Below, piece by piece: positions 34,156 through 43,611 of a stretch of 64,000 nucleotides of DNA (position 1 is its first letter; every line of letters starts with the position of its first letter). Origin of the DNA: an uncultured Poribacteria bacterium (GTDB taxonomy: Bacteria; Poribacteria; WGA-4E; WGA-3G); the NCBI GenBank assembly GCA_951812525.1, contig OX638316.1, forward strand, positions 2,390,630-2,454,629, given 5' to 3'. The translations under genes were made by a program, and so were the position numbers. The notes under the pieces were generated by a model. The model did not search any database. It was not told the DNA's origin and saw nothing but the letters and a program-made list of their open reading frames with translations.

Positions 34156-34331
34156 GGTGTCTCCTTTTTTAGAAAAGTGCGCGCTACGCCAAAAAACCAC
34201 CAAATTCGATGCTTATTCCTTATGAAAGTGCACTTCGCACGGAGGATTAGGGATGTAAAGGGAAAAGGACATAAATCTTGAATGCGTTTTCCTTTCTGAT
34301 AAATACGCTCAATATTGGATTTATCGCTTTA

Positions 34332-35228
34332 TCACCTGCTTTTTTTTATAGCTCGAATCTGGGAGATACCGTACTTGGAGACAGCGTCTATATTAAATTC
34401 AAAATCTTCATACTCGATCGTTTCGCCTTTTTGTGGGAATCGCCCGAGCAGCAAGAGGATAAAACCACCGATGGTATCACACCGATCTGTGGGGATTGGG
34501 GTATCTAACGCTTTATTGACATCAGCAATTAACATACGTGCGTCAATGCGCCAGTCGTTTCTGCCAAGCTTCTCAATATGAGGCGTTTCCCGCTTGCGAT
34601 TAGCCGTTACTTCGCCTATAACCTTCTCTAAAATATCTATCAATTCTACAACTCCGATACAACTGCCATGCTCGTTAACCACAATCGCAGCAGGTGTCTC
34701 GGCTTGTCGCAGTTCACCCATTAAATCCATTGCAGATTTCAGTGCAGGTGTGTAATATACATCTCTCACAAATGGCGATAAATCAGTTTGGTCTTGTTCG
34801 CTTGTAAGTACATCCATACCATCGACGACACCGAGTAACCAATCGACGCGCTCACTATAGACGGGGATGTAACGATAGTTGGAAGAGCGACAGAGCCTAA
34901 GAACTTCAGAGGGTGGTGATCCCACTATCAAAGGGGTTATTTCTGATAAAGGCATCATTACCTCCTGCGCTGTCAATATTTTCAAATCGAAGACGGCGCG
35001 TAACAGTTGTGCCTCGTGTTCTGAGAATGCCTCGATATTCTCCAGAAGTAATTCCTCAAGTTGCCCGCCAGATGGTGTCTCTTTTCGCCCCAAGTTCCTA
35101 AAGACTCCTTGTTTACGAACACTAACTCCTTGTTTGTCAAAAACAGCAAGTGTATTAGATTTAGATAACTCTATGTTCACACCATCTTGCTGTCTACGAG
35201 CAGGTGCCTGGTCGTTTTTGTCTGCCAT
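34332..35228 (-). CDS. CBS-pair protein with CorC/HlyC C-terminal domain
   Basis: The 298-residue protein has a CBS pair (about residues 85-205: VMMPLSEITPLIVGS, YRYIPVYSERVDWLLGVVDG, TPAAIVVNEHGSCIGVVELIDILEKVIGEV). A CorC_HlyC transporter-associated domain follows (about 215-298: WRIDARMLIADVNKALDTPIPTDRCDTIGGFILLLLGRFPQKGE). The membrane DUF21 domain found in longer relatives is absent, so this resembles the soluble CorC form. It is likely linked to magnesium or cobalt homeostasis or to a membrane-transport partner. The ATG at 35228 is used. Confidence 0.85.
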   Translation of the reverse strand: MADKNDQAPARRQQDGVNIELSKSNTLAVFDKQGVSVRKQGVFRNLGRKETPSGGQLEELLLENIEAFSEHEAQLLRAVFDLKILTAQEVMMPLSEITPLIVGSPPSEVLRLCRSSNYRYIPVYSERVDWLLGVVDGMDVLTSEQDQTDLSPFVRDVYYTPALKSAMDLMGELRQAETPAAIVVNEHGSCIGVVELIDILEKVIGEVTANRKRETPHIEKLGRNDWRIDARMLIADVNKALDTPIPTDRCDTIGGFILLLLGRFPQKGETIEYEDFEFNIDAVSKYGISQIRAIKKSR

Positions 35229-35392
35229 GTAGTATAACCCTCCGTAAGATGTGAAGTTTCCACACAGTTCCTGAATTCCAGCATCATTTCATTTTCTTCC
35301 TAGAGGGTGGACATCCATGAGTATCTGTCTGCTGTAAAAGGGAAACCAAACGCCATAAATTCAGAATTCTGCGAATACCTTCACGTTGGGGT

Positions 35393-36211
35393 CTATGTTT
35401 GAGCGACGAGTGTTAACTCTGTTTTGCCACCGAGTCCGGCGACAACAGGAAACGTTTTCTCCGCCGGTTTTCCACCTTGTGGGACGTATCGTACCTGTGG
35501 TGAGAAGTAGGCATACAATGCCGTATTCCGGGGATTTGGAGTCGTATTTGGACCCGAACCATGTACCATCAAGCTATGGAAAAACAGTGCGCTACCCGCG
35601 GGAAGCGGAACGTCCATTTGTTGTTCTGCTACCTCTTTCCGATCAGTGAGTTCTGCATCTTGTTGACGAGCAATGTGTCCCCAGGACTGTATGCCCCATA
35701 AGTGACTCCTCGGAATCACTTTAAAACACCCGTTTTCCGGAGTAGCGTCGTTGAGCGCGATGCTCACTGTAACAAGGTTGGGTGGCTCCATGGGCCAGTA
35801 CGCCGAGTCCTGATGTAATCCGTGCGAAGATCCGTGGAAAGCAGGCTTGAACATCAATGTGCTTCTGAAAAGTAACAGATCCTGTCCGATGAGTTCTTGA
35901 ACGACTGCGATGAGTTTCGGATGTTCTGCGAGATTGTGAAATATATCGGAGTACTGCCGTGTATTTTCTGCTTTCCGTAGCACCGGCAAGTCGTCTTTTT
36001 GCTTTTCGTCTTCTGCAAAGGGTTCACGTTGCACGTGCCGACGCGCGACATCCGCTCGCTTTCTGTCGGCATCCGACGCATGCCCCGCAGCAAACTGATG
36101 CAACCGGTGAATCTCTGCTTGGCAGTCCGCTATTTCTTCTGCTGACAACAGATTTTTAACAACGAGATAGCCTTCTTTTTCAAAAAAAGTTTTTCGCGCA
36201 TTCAGATCCAT
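35393..36211 (-). CDS. Phytanoyl-CoA dioxygenase (PhyH) family protein
   Basis: The 272-residue protein is an Fe(II)/2-oxoglutarate-dependent oxygenase. The metal triad is visible as H-Q-D in GLHQDSAYW and the distal His in SLMVHGSGPN. A following Arg (NPRNTALYAYF) can bind 2-oxoglutarate. The N-terminus KEGYLVVKNLLSAEEI is typical. The ATG at 36211 has GGAGG upstream and begins one base after the stop of the Nramp-like gene, so the two are probably co-transcribed. The substrate is unknown. Confidence 0.88.
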   Translation of the reverse strand: MDLNARKTFFEKEGYLVVKNLLSAEEIADCQAEIHRLHQFAAGHASDADRKRADVARRHVQREPFAEDEKQKDDLPVLRKAENTRQYSDIFHNLAEHPKLIAVVQELIGQDLLLFRSTLMFKPAFHGSSHGLHQDSAYWPMEPPNLVTVSIALNDATPENGCFKVIPRSHLWGIQSWGHIARQQDAELTDRKEVAEQQMDVPLPAGSALFFHSLMVHGSGPNTTPNPRNTALYAYFSPQVRYVPQGGKPAEKTFPVVAGLGGKTELTLVAQT

Positions 36212-36212
36212 T

Positions 36213-37634
36213 TTAGCCTCCAATCAATTGTTTAATTTCCCAGATGATACTTGAAATCGCAAAGCCTATATAGATGCATGAAGCGACGAGCATCATAAAA
36301 GTAGAAAACCGTTTCGGTTTTGCAAAGTCAGGCAGGAAGCGATAGTTCATGTAAAGTGTGAGTGGCACGTAAATCGCCATAGCAAAACCGCCCATGTATG
36401 CTGCATTAAAGAGGAATCCTAATTCACTGACATTCAACTGCTCCATTACGAAGGTTATCACACACCCACCGACGATCCAGATACCCGCGATAAGGAGATA
36501 CCACCAACTCAAGCTGCGTTTTTGTGCTCCTTGAAAGTTGGTGTAGATAATGTCAGAAATGGAACGCGACACCCCATCAACCAGTGCAAGTTGGGTCCCA
36601 AAAAGTGTTGCAACACCGACGAGTAAAAAAATCTTCTGTCCCGCCACGCCCCAGATTTCACCTAATATCTGTGCTTCGTCGTAGATAAGCCTGCCTTGCT
36701 CTGGGACAATCCCTTGCGGGTGTAAAACCGCGAGCGCGCCGAAAATAAAAAGCAGTATGGTAAATGTATTAAGTGCCCAAAAGAAAAGTATCTGGTCGTT
36801 TTTCACATATTGCCACCATTCAATGAAACGTTTGCGGTTTTCCTCTGTTACTTCAAAGAGGAACCCTGTTGCAGGCACCTTCTCGCTCCTACCGCGAAGT
36901 GGATTCTGTAGTCCTGGCAACTGTGCACCCATGCCGATGTTTTTATCGCGTAGATAAAATGTATAGAATAGGTTTGCCGTCCCACCCGCACCTGCGAAGA
37001 CTAAGGCACTAAACAACTTTTTCACTGACATACCTGGCTCTATGTGCCCAACGTTTATCAAGCCAGCACCGAGTTCTTTCCATGTATCCATTGAGCCGAC
37101 GGCGATAGCAACAAGAATCAATCCTATCGTTACGATAGCGACGAGCACTTCAACAGTATTTTCAACAGACTGATAGACCATCTTCGGTCCGAAGAGAATG
37201 AGCGCAACCCCTGCAAACGTCACGATTGTCCAAAAGGTGTCAGAGCCCCAGCCGCCAGGTCCAAGCAGGAGTGCCTTCAAAGCAAGCCCTGATGTTCGTG
37301 CCCATCCCGGTGCTATCCAGCCCACTACTGTGAGTAGAATGAACAACGGTGCGAAACCGCGCCAGATGCGGCTATAGCCTGTATACACCGTTTCACCTGT
37401 AGCGATTGTCCAGCGACCGACCTCAAAGTTAATCCAAAGTTGGAGGAATACACCAAGTGCCGCCGCCCAGATCATGCTTCCGCCATACTCAGCGGCGATG
37501 AGGGGCCAAATCACACTCTCACCGGCACCGATGGACAAACCGACCAAGATAGCCCCTGGACCCGCAATTTTCCAAAAAGGCAACTGCTTCTCTGGTAACT
37601 CAACAATTTTAAAATCGTCAAGCGGTTGATACAT
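36213..37634 (-). CDS. Nramp-related transporter with non-canonical metal site
   Basis: The 473-residue membrane protein has about 11 helices and the overall LeuT-like Nramp layout. Helix 1 reads GPGAILVGLSIGAGESVIWP. Canonical manganese/iron Nramps have GPG followed by DPGN, so the metal-binding Asp and Asn are replaced here (G-A-G-E). Helix 6 reads VFAGAGGTANLFYTFYLRD where M-P-H is expected. Ion selectivity should therefore differ, possibly toward another cation or a non-metal substrate. It is likely co-transcribed with the downstream PhyH gene. Confidence 0.8.
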   Translation of the reverse strand: MYQPLDDFKIVELPEKQLPFWKIAGPGAILVGLSIGAGESVIWPLIAAEYGGSMIWAAALGVFLQLWINFEVGRWTIATGETVYTGYSRIWRGFAPLFILLTVVGWIAPGWARTSGLALKALLLGPGGWGSDTFWTIVTFAGVALILFGPKMVYQSVENTVEVLVAIVTIGLILVAIAVGSMDTWKELGAGLINVGHIEPGMSVKKLFSALVFAGAGGTANLFYTFYLRDKNIGMGAQLPGLQNPLRGRSEKVPATGFLFEVTEENRKRFIEWWQYVKNDQILFFWALNTFTILLFIFGALAVLHPQGIVPEQGRLIYDEAQILGEIWGVAGQKIFLLVGVATLFGTQLALVDGVSRSISDIIYTNFQGAQKRSLSWWYLLIAGIWIVGGCVITFVMEQLNVSELGFLFNAAYMGGFAMAIYVPLTLYMNYRFLPDFAKPKRFSTFMMLVASCIYIGFAISSIIWEIKQLIGG

Positions 37635-37664
37635 TTTATTTCCTCCGGTGCGTGACCATTAAGC

Positions 37665-40595
37665 TTACGTTATGGCATCCCGTAACACTTCAATGGGATG
37701 CTTCGGTTGCACACCTGTCCCGTGTTCAAGTTGGTGTCTACAGGAGAAACCAGCAGCACTAAGTGTGAAGCTTCCGGGTGGTTTCTCACGAACAGCTCCG
37801 AAGAGCCGCAATTCGCCGATATTCATAGAGAGTTCATAGTGTGCCTTCTCGTATCCGAACGCACCCGCCATACCACAGCAGCTCGAATCGATTACTGTGA
37901 CCTTGTGTGCAGCGGGTAGACTTAACATCTTCACAGTTGGCTGTATACCGACAAGTGCCCGCTGATGGCAGTGTCCGTGCAGCAAGATATCCCGCTGTTC
38001 CGTCGAGAATTCCAGAGGCAATTCACCATTTTCAATCAGTTGTACAAAAAATTCCTCAAACGAATAGGTTGCTTCAGCGACACGTTTCGCGTCAGGTGTC
38101 CCGATTAATTCGACATAATCATCGGTAATCGCGGATGTACAACTTGGCTCACACCCGATAATAGGGATTCCTTGGTCAACGTAGACGCTAAGCGCGTTGA
38201 TGTTGTAACTCGCATTCTCGATTGCTCGATCAAGCATCCCTTCTGAGATGAGTGGACGACCGCAGCAACGCTTTTCAGGCAGAAGCACCTCGAATCCGCA
38301 GGATTCCAACAGTTCCACTGCAGCTTTGCCAATAGAAGGTTCGCTGTAGTTCATAAAGGTATCGGAAAAAAGAACAACTTTCTTGTCTGATGTCCGTCGG
38401 GAACGACGCTTCCGAAACCACTGTTCATAGGTAGGACGTACAAAGGTGGGCATATCCCGTCTTCGGTCAACACCAATTACTTTCTCAGCAATCCATTTGG
38501 AAAGTGTATTGTTGACTGCCCAGCTGGAGAGCGGGGCAAACATTGAACCGAGCGGCGCGAGTGCCCCGATTTCACCGAACAACCGTCGGTGCAACGGTAA
38601 GCCGTTTGCTTTGTGATAGTGCGCAAGCACCTCATACTTAATCTTCGCCATATCCACGTTGGATGGACATTCTGCCTTGCAAGCTTTACACCCAAGGCAT
38701 AAATCCAAAACATCTTGTAGCCGTTCACCCGTGAGTTCCGTATGTGGTAATGCCCCTGAAATAATAGACCGAAGTGCATTCGCGCGGCCACGCGTAGAGT
38801 GTTCCTCTTCACGTGTGCCGATGAAGGAGGGGCACATGGTGCCAGTCAGCGTTTTTCTGCATGCACCGACCCCATTACACATCTCAATTGCTCTACCAAA
38901 CCCTTCTTGGCTGGAAAAGTCAAAGTAGGTGTCAACTTTAACAGTACTGTAATCTGTGCCGAAGCGAAGGTTTTCTGTCATCGGCGGGGCATCAACGATT
39001 TTACCCGGATTCATAATACCATCCGGATCAAAAGCTTTTTTCACCTCCGTGAATGCTTGGTATAGTTGCGTACCGAACATACTTTCTATCCATTCACTCC
39101 GGACGAGTCCGTCACCGTGTTCTCCACTCACCGCACCGTCCAATTCCAGGAGTAGGTCTCGGACTTCACGAGCGATGTCATGCATCTTCTGAATATCAGT
39201 TTCGGATTTTAGGTTGACGATAGGGCGGTTGTGCAACAGTCCAACACTTGCATGCGCGTAGTAAGCGGCGGTAGTGTCATGCGATGTAACGATCTCGTCA
39301 AAACGGCGGACATACTCTGGTAGATTCTCTATCGGAACTGCGGCATCTTCGACGAAGCCGACCGGTTTTGCATCACCTGTCATACCCATCAGCAAGCCGA
39401 GTCCGGCTTTTCGTGTTTCCCAGACACGTGATTTTTCTTCAGCAGTAAGGCAGCGCACGAAGGCGTACCCGAACCCTGTACTTTTCAACGTCTTTTCAAG
39501 TCTATCCAGCTGCGATTCCAATTCCGCTTGCGTTTCACCGTAAAATTCGACCGCAAGAAGCGCAGCCGGTTCACCTTGTATGAAGGTTGTAAGCCGTGAA
39601 AACTCTAATGAGCTTCGCGCCATATCGAGGATTGTTTTGTCTATGAGTTCTACGGCAGTGGGGTTGCATTCCAGGATGGGTTGCATTGCCTCCATAGAGG
39701 CGATGAGTGATTCAAAATGGACGACACACAGTGCCGTTAGTTTGGGAATTGGAACAAGGTTCACTGTTGCCTCAACGGTTGTGGCGAGTGTCCCTTCAGA
39801 ACCGATGAGGATTTTTGTCAGACTGAATGGGTGATTTTCATCGCATCCGTCGCGACGATAGGGCGTGACCTCTTTTGAACCGGCATCTGTAATGAATTCA
39901 TCAAGATTATAACCCGCAACACGGCGTAAGATACGCGGATAGCGTTTGCGGATTTCTGCTTCGTTATCTGCGCATATTCGACAGAGTTCTCGGTAGATAT
40001 TTGATTCTAATGTATCCGCCCGCTTTTTAGTTTCTAATTCTTGAAGTGATATAGGTGCTGCTGTGATTTCGTCGGCATTGGAAAGCACTAAATCAATCGA
40101 CATGACGTGATCAATGGTTTTACCATAAATAAGCGAATGTGAACCTGCTGAATTGTTTCCGATGGTGCCACCGACGTTTGCTCGACTACTCGTGGCAACA
40201 TCAGGAGCATACATCAAACCGTGTGGTTTTAGCTTATCGTTCAACTCATCTAAGACGATACCAGGCTGAACACGTGCCCAGCGTTCATCGACGTTCACCT
40301 CAAGCAGTTGATTCATGTATTTGGACATATCCAGCACAATTGCCTCACCGACGCTTTGCCCAGCAAGGCTCGTACCTCCACCACGCGGAAGGATCGGAAC
40401 CTTGTGTTCTGACGCGATTTGTACTGTTCTTATAACGTCTTGCTTGTTTTTTGGAATTACGACACCTATCGGTTGGATCTGGTAGAGGCTTGCGTCTGTG
40501 CTATAGAGTGCTTTAGAATACAGATCGAAGCGAACCTCTCCGGCAAGCGTGTCGGATAATTGCTGTTCAAGGGTTTCCGATATGGAGGTATTCAT
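37665..40595 (-). CDS. FAD-linked oxidase fused to Fe-S domain (D-lactate/glycolate dehydrogenase type)
   Basis: The 976-residue fusion combines a GlcD-like flavin half with a GlcF-like iron-sulfur half. The FAD half (about residues 1-530) has ILPRGGGTSLAGQS and GGTIGNNSAGSHSL, then the FAD-linked oxidase C-terminal domain with SGEHGDGLVRSEW. The second half has one visible CxxCxxxC cluster motif (CLGCKACKAEC) plus an earlier Cys pair region (CNGVGACRK), then CCG-type cysteine motifs (CCGRPL, CEPSC, HCHQRA, SSCCGMAGAFG). It oxidises a 2-hydroxy acid and passes electrons to the membrane chain. Substrate is uncertain. The start at 40595 is chosen over an upstream ATG at 40628. Confidence 0.88.
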   Translation of the reverse strand: MNTSISETLEQQLSDTLAGEVRFDLYSKALYSTDASLYQIQPIGVVIPKNKQDVIRTVQIASEHKVPILPRGGGTSLAGQSVGEAIVLDMSKYMNQLLEVNVDERWARVQPGIVLDELNDKLKPHGLMYAPDVATSSRANVGGTIGNNSAGSHSLIYGKTIDHVMSIDLVLSNADEITAAPISLQELETKKRADTLESNIYRELCRICADNEAEIRKRYPRILRRVAGYNLDEFITDAGSKEVTPYRRDGCDENHPFSLTKILIGSEGTLATTVEATVNLVPIPKLTALCVVHFESLIASMEAMQPILECNPTAVELIDKTILDMARSSLEFSRLTTFIQGEPAALLAVEFYGETQAELESQLDRLEKTLKSTGFGYAFVRCLTAEEKSRVWETRKAGLGLLMGMTGDAKPVGFVEDAAVPIENLPEYVRRFDEIVTSHDTTAAYYAHASVGLLHNRPIVNLKSETDIQKMHDIAREVRDLLLELDGAVSGEHGDGLVRSEWIESMFGTQLYQAFTEVKKAFDPDGIMNPGKIVDAPPMTENLRFGTDYSTVKVDTYFDFSSQEGFGRAIEMCNGVGACRKTLTGTMCPSFIGTREEEHSTRGRANALRSIISGALPHTELTGERLQDVLDLCLGCKACKAECPSNVDMAKIKYEVLAHYHKANGLPLHRRLFGEIGALAPLGSMFAPLSSWAVNNTLSKWIAEKVIGVDRRRDMPTFVRPTYEQWFRKRRSRRTSDKKVVLFSDTFMNYSEPSIGKAAVELLESCGFEVLLPEKRCCGRPLISEGMLDRAIENASYNINALSVYVDQGIPIIGCEPSCTSAITDDYVELIGTPDAKRVAEATYSFEEFFVQLIENGELPLEFSTEQRDILLHGHCHQRALVGIQPTVKMLSLPAAHKVTVIDSSCCGMAGAFGYEKAHYELSMNIGELRLFGAVREKPPGSFTLSAAGFSCRHQLEHGTGVQPKHPIEVLRDAIT

Positions 40596-40670
40596 ATTTT
40601 TGTCCAAAAAAACGATGATGTATCTCACGAACTGTAGCTTGGTTATGCAGCGATAAAAAAATAGAAAAAT

Positions 40671-40699
40671 TTGACATCATCGTCTGAGTAAGGTATAAT
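40671..40699 (+). promoter_or_regulatory. Consensus promoter for tRNA-Leu
   Basis: TTGACA at 40671-40676, a 17-bp spacer and TATAAT at 40694-40699 match the sigma-70 consensus exactly. The tRNA begins 13 bases after the -10 box. Confidence 0.85.
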
Positions 40700-40712
40700 T
40701 AACTTACAGAGT

Positions 40713-40795
40713 GCCCCTGTGGTGGAATTGGTATACACGGCAGGTTGAGGGCCTGTGCCTTAATTGGCATGCTGGTTCGAGTCCAGTCGGGGGCA
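40713..40795 (+). tRNA. tRNA-Leu (GAG)
   Basis: An 83-nt class II tRNA has a 7-bp acceptor stem (GCCCCTG with CGGGGGC) and the discriminator A. The anticodon loop is TTGAGGG, anticodon GAG. It has a long variable arm and the TTCGAGT T-loop. No 3' CCA is encoded. It is preceded by a perfect promoter and lies between the two minus-strand genes around it. Confidence 0.93.
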
Positions 40796-40817
40796 TTACT
40801 CCTTTTTTTGGTCCACT

Positions 40818-41969
40818 CTATCCAGCATTTCCCAGCAATTCTTGGTATACCTGATACGTTCGTTCTGCAATTGTTTCCCACGTAAAATTTTCGATGCGAG
40901 AGAGCCCTCGGGCTACCAGCGTATTCCGAAGGCTGGTATCGTGTGCGATTTGATGTATGCGCTCTGCCAAGGTATCCGCATCTGCTTCAGGAAAAACCAG
41001 TCCTGCATCATCAATCACGTGTGGAATTTCGCCAGAGTCGGAACCAATGACGGGCACTTCGCATGCCATTCCTTCTATGAGCACTCTCCCAAAGAATTCA
41101 ACCCATTCTGCTGTTGTCCGAGAGGGTAGGACTAAAGTGTCCATACAATTAATATAAGCGGGCACCTCTTCAGGTGGCACCGCATCTATCCACACAACCT
41201 GTTCGGAAATACCGAGAGTTTCAGCAATCTTCTGGAAATGAGATTTATCTTCTCCTTGTCCGACGATAAGGAGTTTGTAGGCGTATGAGGTATCTTGACT
41301 TATAAGGCAGGCAAGTGCCTCAAGCAGTGTGTCTATACCCTTCATTCGTAGCAGCCTGCCAACATAACCGATGACGAAACAGTCCTTGAGTCGCAATGAA
41401 TTTCGCAGTTCGCTGACATCCATCTTATAGAAGTGGCGCACGTCAACGCCATTTGGAAACGGAGTCTGTTGTCCGGTGTAACCTCGTTTGGTTAAAATTT
41501 CGCCGGCGTTTACACTGAGCGGAAAGGCTCTATCGGTTTCCCGAAAAACGCGATGTTCGATCCACACAGGCAGTACGCCAAATCGCTGTTTGATAGGTAT
41601 ACTGAGTGAGGTGCGAAAGATAAAACGGCTGTTCGGACAATACTTGCGTTTCAAGCGAACTGTCTGTAGCGCGTTAAGGCTCCATGCCTCTTCCTCTAAG
41701 TGAATAATATCCGGTTGGAAGTCCCGAAAATGGGGCTTCACGCCGCGGTGGTAGTAAAAACGGCTCCCATACCCGGAGAAGCGGATTGGACACGGAAATT
41801 CCTCACAAGGTGTATCTGGTTCCCGCTCAAAAACAATATCTTGAAAGCTTTCATACCAGCGTGTAGGCGTGATAACACGTAGCGTGACATCCGGACGCTC
41901 AGCGATAAGCGCGAATTTCCGCCGGTACGGCTTCATAATATAGGAATGAGAGAGGACTAAGACACGCAC
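40818..41969 (-). CDS. Glycosyltransferase family 4
   Basis: The 383-residue protein is a GT-B fold retaining glycosyltransferase. The C-terminal donor-binding domain shows FVIGYVGRLLRMKGIDTLLEAL, LLIVGQGEDKSHFQ and the E-x7-E motif region EFFGRVLIEGMACEVPVIGSDSGEIPHVI. The N-terminal half carries the acceptor domain (VLVLSHSYIMKPYRRKFALI). The GTG start at 41969 lacks a clear ribosome binding site. It probably adds a sugar to a surface glycan or lipid. No other surface polysaccharide genes lie close by. Confidence 0.88.
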   Translation of the reverse strand: MRVLVLSHSYIMKPYRRKFALIAERPDVTLRVITPTRWYESFQDIVFEREPDTPCEEFPCPIRFSGYGSRFYYHRGVKPHFRDFQPDIIHLEEEAWSLNALQTVRLKRKYCPNSRFIFRTSLSIPIKQRFGVLPVWIEHRVFRETDRAFPLSVNAGEILTKRGYTGQQTPFPNGVDVRHFYKMDVSELRNSLRLKDCFVIGYVGRLLRMKGIDTLLEALACLISQDTSYAYKLLIVGQGEDKSHFQKIAETLGISEQVVWIDAVPPEEVPAYINCMDTLVLPSRTTAEWVEFFGRVLIEGMACEVPVIGSDSGEIPHVIDDAGLVFPEADADTLAERIHQIAHDTSLRNTLVARGLSRIENFTWETIAERTYQVYQELLGNAG

Positions 41970-42019
41970 AACTGTTTGTTATTTCGGTTTTATTGAGAGC
42001 ATTCTGAATTTGCTACTGA

Positions 42020-42412
42020 TTATTCCTCCTCCGAGTTCTCTGTAGATCCAATAAACACTGTATTCGGTTCCTGATTCCGGATGGTAAAATCCATTTCGGG
42101 GCCTGTCTCTACCTCTACTTCTGCGTCATTTGATGCAGCGAGGACATCCATCAAACCCTCAAGACGTTCTCGGACGTCGGTACGCTCTTGCGCAATAGCT
42201 AATCGTTCTAAATTCAGTTCTTCTTCAAGGTCGCGATTACGCTCTTCGAGCCTTTGAATCTGGGCATCGCGTTGTACCACCTCATTATTGAGCCTCGCAA
42301 TCTCCGCCTCGAGTTCAAGTTTATCAGCTCTCAACTCTTGAACAATCGAAATTGCAAGTTCAACATGCTCTTCCAAGTGCGATACAATACTTTGTTCCAA
42401 TGATTCAGCCAT
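42020..42412 (-). CDS. Coiled-coil protein of unknown function
   Basis: I do not recognise a family. The 130-residue protein is strongly helical and charged from about residue 10 to 90, with heptad-like leucines (SIVQELRADKLELEAEIARL and ERNRDLEEELNLERLAIAQE). An acidic unstructured tail rich in Glu and Asn follows. It has no signal peptide. Size and texture recall small division-associated coiled coils such as ZapB, but this is speculation. It lies between the GT4 and ogg genes, all on the minus strand. Confidence 0.7.
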   Translation of the reverse strand: MAESLEQSIVSHLEEHVELAISIVQELRADKLELEAEIARLNNEVVQRDAQIQRLEERNRDLEEELNLERLAIAQERTDVRERLEGLMDVLAASNDAEVEVETGPEMDFTIRNQEPNTVFIGSTENSEEE

Positions 42413-42498
42413 AGTTGAGTCTCCTTTTCAAAATTTCAGGATTGTCTGTTTGTTCGTTTTACTATAGATTCAGAACTCTCTACTGCCAGGTTCGGTTT

Positions 42499-43380
42499 CT
42501 ATTTTAAATTAATAAGCGATAGATGTTCAGCGTCTGCCCAGTCCGGACATTCATGAACGTAGTGGAAGAGATACTGCTGGGCATATCCGACACCATCTCC
42601 GAAATAGTTGTACGCGAATTCACGTATTTCGCGATGCGTGGCACGCCGGCGCAGATAAAGGGTCTCAAAAATGCGTTTTATCCAGACATCAATCGGCAGT
42701 GCTGCAAGATGTCCAAGCGAAAATAAACAGATGCAATCTGCTACCTTTTCACCGATACCTTTTCGCCGGATTAATGCTTGTTTCGCTTCAGGATATGACA
42801 ATTTTTTTAGTGAAGTGAGTTCAAGTTCACCACTAATTACTGCACGCGCGGTGTCCTGAAGGTAACTGGCTCGGTAACCGGTGCCGCATGCAAGGAGATC
42901 AGCCTCAGTTGCTGTCGCAAGGGCATGCGGGCTCGGAAAACTATAGTCCTCGTACGCTGCGATCCTTAATTTTTTCCCGTAACGCTCAGAAAGCCTACGG
43001 ATAATCCCGCGGATTCGAGAAACATTGTTGTTTTGTGATAAAATAAAGGAGGCTATTGTTTCCCAGAGTTCTTGGTTCAAAATGTGCATGCCCCAGAGGG
43101 TCTGGATTGTCCGATGAATGTAGGGATCGTTGTCAACTTCCGCAAGGAGTTTCGGGACATCGCGCCCCAGATCCAGGTAGTGACGAAGATATGGGAGAAA
43201 AGTCGTCTCGTCTTCGCTGGTGGAACTCTCAACATGTAGCACTGTCTCTTGTTGGGAAATTTTGAGTATCCGTTCCTCCACAACACCATAGTAGGCATCA
43301 TCTATCTTGTTCCATCGAAATGATTGTCCAGATTCCAAGGTGTATTTCAGACTAAAATCTGTTACATTCTGAATTTGCAT
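42499..43380 (-). CDS. 8-oxoguanine DNA glycosylase/AP lyase (Ogg1 type)
   Basis: The 293-residue repair enzyme excises 8-oxoguanine and nicks the abasic site. It shows the Ogg1 N-terminal domain (SLKYTLESGQSFRW) and the helix ETIASFILSQNNNVSRI. The helix-hairpin-helix segment is LIRRKGIGEKVADCICLFSLG, with the catalytic Lys in GEKVADC. The catalytic Asp lies in LPIDVWIKRI. Length and order match Ogg1-like bacterial enzymes. A promoter at 43441-43469 lies directly upstream. Confidence 0.92.
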   Translation of the reverse strand: MQIQNVTDFSLKYTLESGQSFRWNKIDDAYYGVVEERILKISQQETVLHVESSTSEDETTFLPYLRHYLDLGRDVPKLLAEVDNDPYIHRTIQTLWGMHILNQELWETIASFILSQNNNVSRIRGIIRRLSERYGKKLRIAAYEDYSFPSPHALATATEADLLACGTGYRASYLQDTARAVISGELELTSLKKLSYPEAKQALIRRKGIGEKVADCICLFSLGHLAALPIDVWIKRIFETLYLRRRATHREIREFAYNYFGDGVGYAQQYLFHYVHECPDWADAEHLSLINLK

Positions 43381-43440
43381 TGCATATCTTGCTAATTTTT
43401 CACAAGGGCTTCCAGTCAGAACCCTTGTAGTTTCCTAATT

Positions 43441-43469
43441 AGTATATAGCATATTTCAAAAATTAGCAA
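43441..43469 (-). promoter_or_regulatory. Promoter for the Ogg-type glycosylase gene
   Basis: On the minus strand, TTGCTA (43469-43464), 17-bp spacer and TATACT (43446-43441). Confidence 0.6.
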
Positions 43470-43516
43470 ATTTTTATCTGATTCATTGTGATTTGCTATC
43501 CATGAACTACTACAAT

Positions 43517-43545
43517 TTGACATTCGTTGTGTTTATATGTATAAT
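43517..43545 (+). promoter_or_regulatory. Consensus promoter for the PpiD-like gene
   Basis: TTGACA at 43517-43522, 17-bp spacer and TATAAT at 43540-43545. Transcription should begin near 43552, giving a leader of about 60 nt. Confidence 0.8.
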
Positions 43546-43611
43546 ATTAATACCTCTTCATGCATGAAAGTCTGTTAGACAGCAACCAAACAGGAGATAC
43601 GTTAATAAGAC

